Below are positions 5,950-9,090 of a stretch of 9,090 nt of DNA, piece by piece. The notes beneath the pieces were generated by a model, which ran no database searches, had not been told where the DNA came from, and saw only the letters and a list, made by a program, of their open reading frames with translations. Both the position numbers and the translations under genes were made by a program. Numbering within the stretch: position 1 is the first letter of the stretch; each line of letters begins with the position of its first letter. Source of the stretch: Rhizobiaceae bacterium UBA1291 (GTDB lineage Bacteria > Pseudomonadota > Alphaproteobacteria > Rhizobiales > Rhizobiaceae); assembly GCA_002307905.1 (NCBI GenBank), contig DBUL01000242.1, positions 23,653-32,742 on the forward strand. Reading direction: 5' to 3'.

Positions 5950-6001
5950 TGAACGACTCTCTGACGCGTGCTTGGTAGGCGCTTTAGCAAGGCCATCTGC
6001 C

Positions 6002-6928
6002 ATGTCCGACAACCGCCCTTCAGCCACAGACACGACGATCAAGGGCATGGCCCTGATGGCCGGCTGCATGCTGGTGCTGCCGTTCATGGATGCGATCGCC
6101 AAATACATGGCGAACGTCGAGGGCATGTCACCGGGTCAGGTGAATTTCTACCGATTCTTCTTCCAGATGGTCTGCATCCTGCCGTTCCTGCTGGCTATCC
6201 AGGGGCGTAGCGCGCTGTCTGCCAAACGACCGAGATTGAACCTGCTGCGTGGCGTGCTGCACGCGGCGGCGAGCCTGATGTTCTTCACCGCGGTCAAATA
6301 CATGCCGCTTGCCGACGTTTTCGCCATCTATTTCGTCGAGCCCTTCATCCTGACGGCGCTGTCGGCGATCTTTCTTGGCGAAAAGGTCGGCTGGCGGCGC
6401 TGGCTGGCGATCGTCGTCGGCTTCGGCGGGGCGATGATCGTCATCCAGCCGAGCTATGCGGTGTTCGGCCTCACATCGCTCCTGCCCGTCGCCTGCGCCT
6501 TCCTCTATGCCCTCTATATGTTTCTCAATCGGGCCATCGGCGAGGCTGATAGCCCGGTCACCATGCAGACCATGGCCGGAATCGGCGGGACACTGTTCAT
6601 GGGCGTGGTGCTCATCGGCGGCAATGCCGCGGGACAGGACGACTTCGCGATCTCGCTGCCCACGTCCTGGCTCGGCCTCGTGCTGCTGGTGATTCTCGGA
6701 TCGATCTCCGGCTATGCTCACCTGATCGTGGTGCGCGCCTTCCGCATGGCACCACTCTCTGTGCTCGCGCCCTTCCAGTATTTTGAAATCATCGCAGCGA
6801 CCATTTTGGGGTATGCCCTGTTCAACGATTTTCCGACTGTGTCAAAATGGGTCGGCATCCTGATCATCGTCGGCTCGGGCCTGTTCATTCTCTGGCGGGA
6901 GCAGCGGCGGACCGCCGAAAGGCGTTGA
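6002..6928 (+). CDS. EamA/DMT-superfamily transporter
   Basis: A 308-residue inner-membrane transporter with the typical ten-helix, two-EamA-domain layout of the drug/metabolite transporter superfamily. Landmarks include NFYRFFFQMVCILPFLLAI in helix 2, YMPLADVFAIYFVEPFILTA with FLGEKVGWRRWLAIVVGFGG at the end of the first domain, and APLSVLAPFQYFEIIAATIL with the closing WVGILIIVGSGLFI in the second. Members move metabolites such as amino acids, nucleosides or S-adenosylmethionine. The substrate cannot be read from the sequence. I chose the ATG at 6002 (AAGG ten bases upstream) over a TTG at 5972 that would add ten untypical residues. It lies 128 bases after lipB in the same direction; the intervening repeat argues for a separate transcript. 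Confidence 0.9.
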   Translation: MSDNRPSATDTTIKGMALMAGCMLVLPFMDAIAKYMANVEGMSPGQVNFYRFFFQMVCILPFLLAIQGRSALSAKRPRLNLLRGVLHAAASLMFFTAVKYMPLADVFAIYFVEPFILTALSAIFLGEKVGWRRWLAIVVGFGGAMIVIQPSYAVFGLTSLLPVACAFLYALYMFLNRAIGEADSPVTMQTMAGIGGTLFMGVVLIGGNAAGQDDFAISLPTSWLGLVLLVILGSISGYAHLIVVRAFRMAPLSVLAPFQYFEIIAATILGYALFNDFPTVSKWVGILIIVGSGLFILWREQRRTAERR

Positions 6929-6968
6929 TTTTAGCTTTTCCGTCAAACGCTCGCTAACCCCCTTCATT

Positions 6969-7020
6969 GGCGGAAACGCAATGTTTGTCGGGCAATGTTC
7001 CGCCCGGTTTCATGATGAAA
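6969..7020. promoter_or_regulatory. Cluster of repeats upstream of the 237-residue hypothetical gene
   Basis: Within the 105 bases between the transporter and the next gene are three signals. First, an inverted repeat GGCGGAA (6969-6975)/TTCCGCC (6998-7004). Second, an exact 8-base direct repeat GCAATGTT at 6978-6985 and 6992-6999, 14 bases apart. Third, a perfect palindrome TTTCAT-G-ATGAAA (7008-7020). The palindrome ends 13 bases before the start codon and would overlap the leader near the ribosome site. Together they look like an operator region, but no clear -35/-10 pair is seen. Confidence 0.35.
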
Positions 7021-7033
7021 CAGGGATAGGAAG

Positions 7034-7747
7034 ATGAGCGAGTTTCGGCTCTCTTTTCCGGCATGTGTCGTCGCCGGGAACAACAGGCTGTCCGCAGAGG
7101 ACATCCTGCTATTGCGCAGATATACCTTCCCGGAGGGCGTCAGAACGCCCGACGACGTGGTGACGTTGATGGCGCTCAACGCCTGTTGTCCCGATAAGTG
7201 CCCGGAATGGGCCGACTATTTCGTCGAGCAGATGGCGGGCTTCATCGTCGATCGCTGCCATCCCATCGGCTCGCTTGACCAGATAAACGTCGACTGGGTC
7301 GAGCGTGTATTGTTCAAGGACGGCGTAGTCGAGGGCGAACTCGAGTTTGCAGCGGTCCTTCACATGATGGACGTCGCCCGCCACGTCCCGCCATCGCTCA
7401 AGATTCTGATGCTCGACCAGTTGAGGATCGCGCTTGCAGAGGGGCGTGGAGCCTATGCCAAACGGCGGGCATTGCGGACGGGCATCGGCGCGGACGACGT
7501 GGCCTATGTGCAACGAATCCTGCGCGACCGGCTGGGCCAGGGAGCTCCCCTTCTTTCCCCCGTCAAGGAAGAGATCCTCACGGCGATCGATCGCGGGACC
7601 TCGCCTCACCTGCGCCATCCGGACTGGCAAGCCTTTATCAAAACCATCCTTCCGCCCTCCAGCCTGAGGCATGCGCAGGTGGAGCCCGCGCGGCGCTGGC
7701 TCCAGGTACCGGACTCGTTCTTTCTCGACGAGGATATGGCCGCATGA
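7034..7747 (+). CDS. Unrecognised 237-residue protein with probable internal duplication
   Basis: I do not recognise a named family. The protein is soluble, with no signal peptide or membrane helix, and predicted mostly helical. Residues 19-75 and 151-206 look like two copies of one unit. LSAEDILLLRR (19-29) lines up with IGADDVAYVQR (151-161), a glycine-bearing turn follows, and both units end in Pro-acid-Trp followed by a hydrophobic stretch: CPEWADYFVEQM (56-67) and HPDWQAFIKTIL (195-206). The middle, VDWVERVLFKDGVVEGELEF (86-105), has the feel of TerB-like or EF-hand-like helical modules, but this is only an impression. Cysteines cluster at 51, 52, 56 and 75. The C terminus is VPDSFFLDEDMAA. 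AGGG at 7022-7025 precedes the ATG, and codon bias is normal. A GNAT acetyltransferase gene follows 53 bases later in the same direction. Confidence 0.8.
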   Translation: MSEFRLSFPACVVAGNNRLSAEDILLLRRYTFPEGVRTPDDVVTLMALNACCPDKCPEWADYFVEQMAGFIVDRCHPIGSLDQINVDWVERVLFKDGVVEGELEFAAVLHMMDVARHVPPSLKILMLDQLRIALAEGRGAYAKRRALRTGIGADDVAYVQRILRDRLGQGAPLLSPVKEEILTAIDRGTSPHLRHPDWQAFIKTILPPSSLRHAQVEPARRWLQVPDSFFLDEDMAA

Positions 7748-7800
7748 CCATCGCCAGACGCCCCTTGACTTGATTGGCCTAAGCGGTTCCAAAGGTGCTC

Positions 7801-8430
7801 ATGGATTCCGTGAACCCGCTCCTCCCCGACGGCTATTCGGCCGTGCCCGCCGGCAAGATCGCCAATGTCGTTACCTGCCTGGAAATGCTGGAAAAGCCGG
7901 CGACCAAGCGCGCGCGCCCGGCCGAATCAGGCCTGAGCATCGAACGCTGGGACCATCCCGACCTCGGCGAATATCGGGCGCTGTTCCGGGCGATCGGCGA
8001 GGAATGGATGTGGTTCTCGCGGCTGGTCATGCCCGACGAAAAGCTTCACGCCATTCTCACCGACCCGGACGTCCACGTCTACACGCTGATGGATGGAGCG
8101 CGCCGAATCGGCCTGCTGGAACTCGACTTCCGCAAGGCGGACGAATGCGAACTCGCCTATTTCGGCCTGGTGTCCGACGCGATCGGACAGGGTGCCGGAC
8201 GGATGCTGATGAACGCGGCGATCGACAAGGCATGGGAGAAGCCGATCAAACGGTTCTGGGTCCACACCTGCCATTTCGATCATCCGGGCGCGCTTTCCTT
8301 CTATCAGCGCTCGGGCTTTCGCCCTTATGCCTTCATGGTCGAAGTGACCGACGATCCGCGGCTCACCGGACAGATGGGGCGGGACGCGGCCAGACATGTG
8401 CCGCTGATCGAGCCGCGCCAAGGCGCGTGA
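7801..8430 (+). CDS. GNAT-family N-acetyltransferase
   Basis: A 209-residue protein with the GNAT acetyl-CoA-binding fold. The strand-loop-helix motif A is ELAYFGLVSDAIGQGAGRML (117-136), with the pyrophosphate loop at QGAGRM. Motif B follows as HTCHFDHPGALSFYQRSGFRPY (155-176), whose Asp-His-Pro-Gly-Ala-Leu and Tyr-x3-Gly-Phe are the classical end of the domain. The first 45 residues precede the fold and contain a short poorly conserved segment. The substrate is unknown; protein N-termini, amines and small metabolites are all possible. I start at the ATG at 7801, with AAAGGTG at 7791-7797 as ribosome site, rather than the GTG at 7795 that lies inside that site. It may be co-transcribed with the preceding hypothetical gene (53-base gap). 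Downstream, AGGTCG/CGACCT (8431-8436/8470-8475) is a weak inverted repeat before the dehydrogenase gene. Confidence 0.88.
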   Translation: MDSVNPLLPDGYSAVPAGKIANVVTCLEMLEKPATKRARPAESGLSIERWDHPDLGEYRALFRAIGEEWMWFSRLVMPDEKLHAILTDPDVHVYTLMDGARRIGLLELDFRKADECELAYFGLVSDAIGQGAGRMLMNAAIDKAWEKPIKRFWVHTCHFDHPGALSFYQRSGFRPYAFMVEVTDDPRLTGQMGRDAARHVPLIEPRQGA

Positions 8431-8541
8431 AGGTCGTCTCTTTCTGACGGCGTGACGGGTGGGCAAGCCCGACCTCCCCTTGAGGCGGACTCCTCCGGCA
8501 TGCCATGATCACTTCCTATACAACAAAAACGGAGACACCCC

Positions 8542-9090
8542 ATGGACACTCGCGCCGCCGTCGCCACACAGGCCGGCAAACCGCTGGAAATCATGACCGT
8601 ACAGCTCGAAGGCCCGCGGGCCGGTGAGGTGCTGATCGAGGTCAAGGCGACCGGGATTTGCCATACCGACGATTTCACCCTGTCGGGCGCCGATCCGGAA
8701 GGGCTGTTCCCCGCCATTCTCGGCCATGAGGGCGCCGGCATCGTCGTCGATGTCGGCCCCGGCGTAACCTCGGTGAAGAAGGGCGACCATGTCATTCCGC
8801 TCTACACGCCGGAATGCCGCGAATGCTATTCCTGCCTGTCGCGCAAGACCAATCTGTGCACCGCCATCCGCTCCACGCAGGGGCAAGGGCTTATGCCGGA
8901 CGGCACCTCGCGGTTCTCGATCGGCAAGGACAAGATCCACCATTACATGGGCTGCTCGACCTTTTCCAACTTCACCGTGCTGCCGGAAATCGCGGTGGCC
9001 AAGGTCAACCCGGACGCACCCTTCGACAAGATCTGCTATATCGGCTGCGGGGTCACCACCGGCATCGGCGCGGTGATCAACACCGCCAAG
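8542..9090 (+). CDS. frmA: S-(hydroxymethyl)glutathione dehydrogenase / class III alcohol dehydrogenase (partial, 3' end outside window)
   Basis: The first 183 residues of a zinc-dependent medium-chain dehydrogenase of about 370 residues. It oxidises S-hydroxymethylglutathione, formed from formaldehyde and glutathione, to S-formylglutathione using NAD, and also reduces S-nitrosoglutathione. Catalytic zinc ligands are visible at Cys40 ([10 protein letters not shown]), His62 (GHEGAG) and Cys169 (YIGCGVTTG). The structural zinc site is complete at Cys92, Cys95, Cys98 and Cys106 ([16 protein letters not shown]). [15 protein letters not shown] (111-125) is characteristic of class III rather than other alcohol dehydrogenases. 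The ATG has GGAG seven bases upstream. A TATACA box at 8517-8522 might be a -10 element but has no matching -35. No frmR-type regulator is seen upstream. The gene is also called adhC or flhA in related organisms. Confidence 0.95.
   Translation, partial: MDTRAAVATQAGKPLEIMTVQLEGPRAGEVLIEVKATGICHTDDFTLSGADPEGLFPAILGHEGAGIVVDVGPGVTSVKKGDHVIPLYTPECRECYSCLSRKTNLCTAIRSTQGQGLMPDGTSRFSIGKDKIHHYMGCSTFSNFTVLPEIAVAKVNPDAPFDKICYIGCGVTTGIGAVINTAK

Noticed and set aside
5151..5996. A 281-codon open frame on the - strand opposite lipB.
   Set aside because: LipB on the other strand is complete with all catalytic residues. The antisense frame has no recognisable domain and owes its length to the lack of A/T-rich stop codons.
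6128..6721. A 197-codon - strand frame inside the EamA transporter gene.
   Set aside because: It is a shadow of the membrane protein frame, rich in E, R, Q and H, with no ribosome site or family resemblance.
7109..7792. A 227-codon - strand frame opposite the hypothetical gene.
   Set aside because: The + strand frame has the ribosome site, the third-position G/C bias and a coherent repeat structure; the - strand frame has none of these.
7671..8447. A 258-codon + strand frame overlapping the end of the hypothetical gene and the GNAT gene.
   Set aside because: It runs in a different frame through the GNAT gene and yields an Arg/Gly/Pro-rich product without a domain, while the GNAT frame has clear motifs and a ribosome site.
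1..9090. A defence island, mobile element or CRISPR array.
   Set aside because: There is no transposase, integrase, nuclease, toxin-antitoxin pair or regularly spaced repeat. Gene content and codon bias are uniform and housekeeping in character, and the tRNA gene shows no visible attachment-site duplication inside the window.

Overview
The window is a gene-dense, high-GC piece of chromosome from an alphaproteobacterium, most likely one of the Rhizobiales (Rhizobiaceae-like). The evidence is the strong G/C bias at third codon positions, the GTG starts, and a familiar housekeeping gene set: LipB, MgtE, a LiuR-like MerR regulator, a BON protein and class III alcohol dehydrogenase. I see no insertion sequence, prophage, CRISPR array or abrupt change in composition. 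The species cannot be fixed from sequence reading alone.

Left part (1-2100): the tail of an unknown gene, then a likely two-gene unit of membrane proteins on the + strand. These are a DUF1624/heparan-glucosaminide-acetyltransferase-like protein with an unusual cysteine-rich tail, and an isoprenylcysteine/phospholipid methyltransferase-like protein. They converge on a LiuR-like MerR regulator on the - strand, which carries a near-perfect palindrome between its own -35 and -10 boxes.

Middle (2097-4860): the magnesium transporter gene mgtE (- strand) is divergent from a peptide-deformylase-like gene. That protein has lost two of the three metal ligands and the motif-1 glutamine of true deformylases. 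A small soluble BON-domain protein and a strong hairpin follow. Two inverted repeats sit in the mgtE/deformylase-like intergenic region on either side of a TTGACA box.

Right part (4861-9090): a tRNA-Leu(GAG) gene on the - strand with two hairpins behind it, then a run of + strand genes. These are lipB (octanoyltransferase, first step of lipoate synthesis), an EamA/DMT transporter, an unrecognised 237-residue protein that appears to contain an internal duplication, a GNAT acetyltransferase, and the first 183 codons of glutathione-dependent formaldehyde dehydrogenase.

Most neighbours are functionally unrelated, as in an ordinary core chromosome. The only probable operon is the pair at 163-1623. 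No clear multi-gene novel system is visible. The observations most worth following are the degenerate deformylase, the twin-CX3C tail, the duplicated hypothetical protein and the palindromes in the promoter regions.
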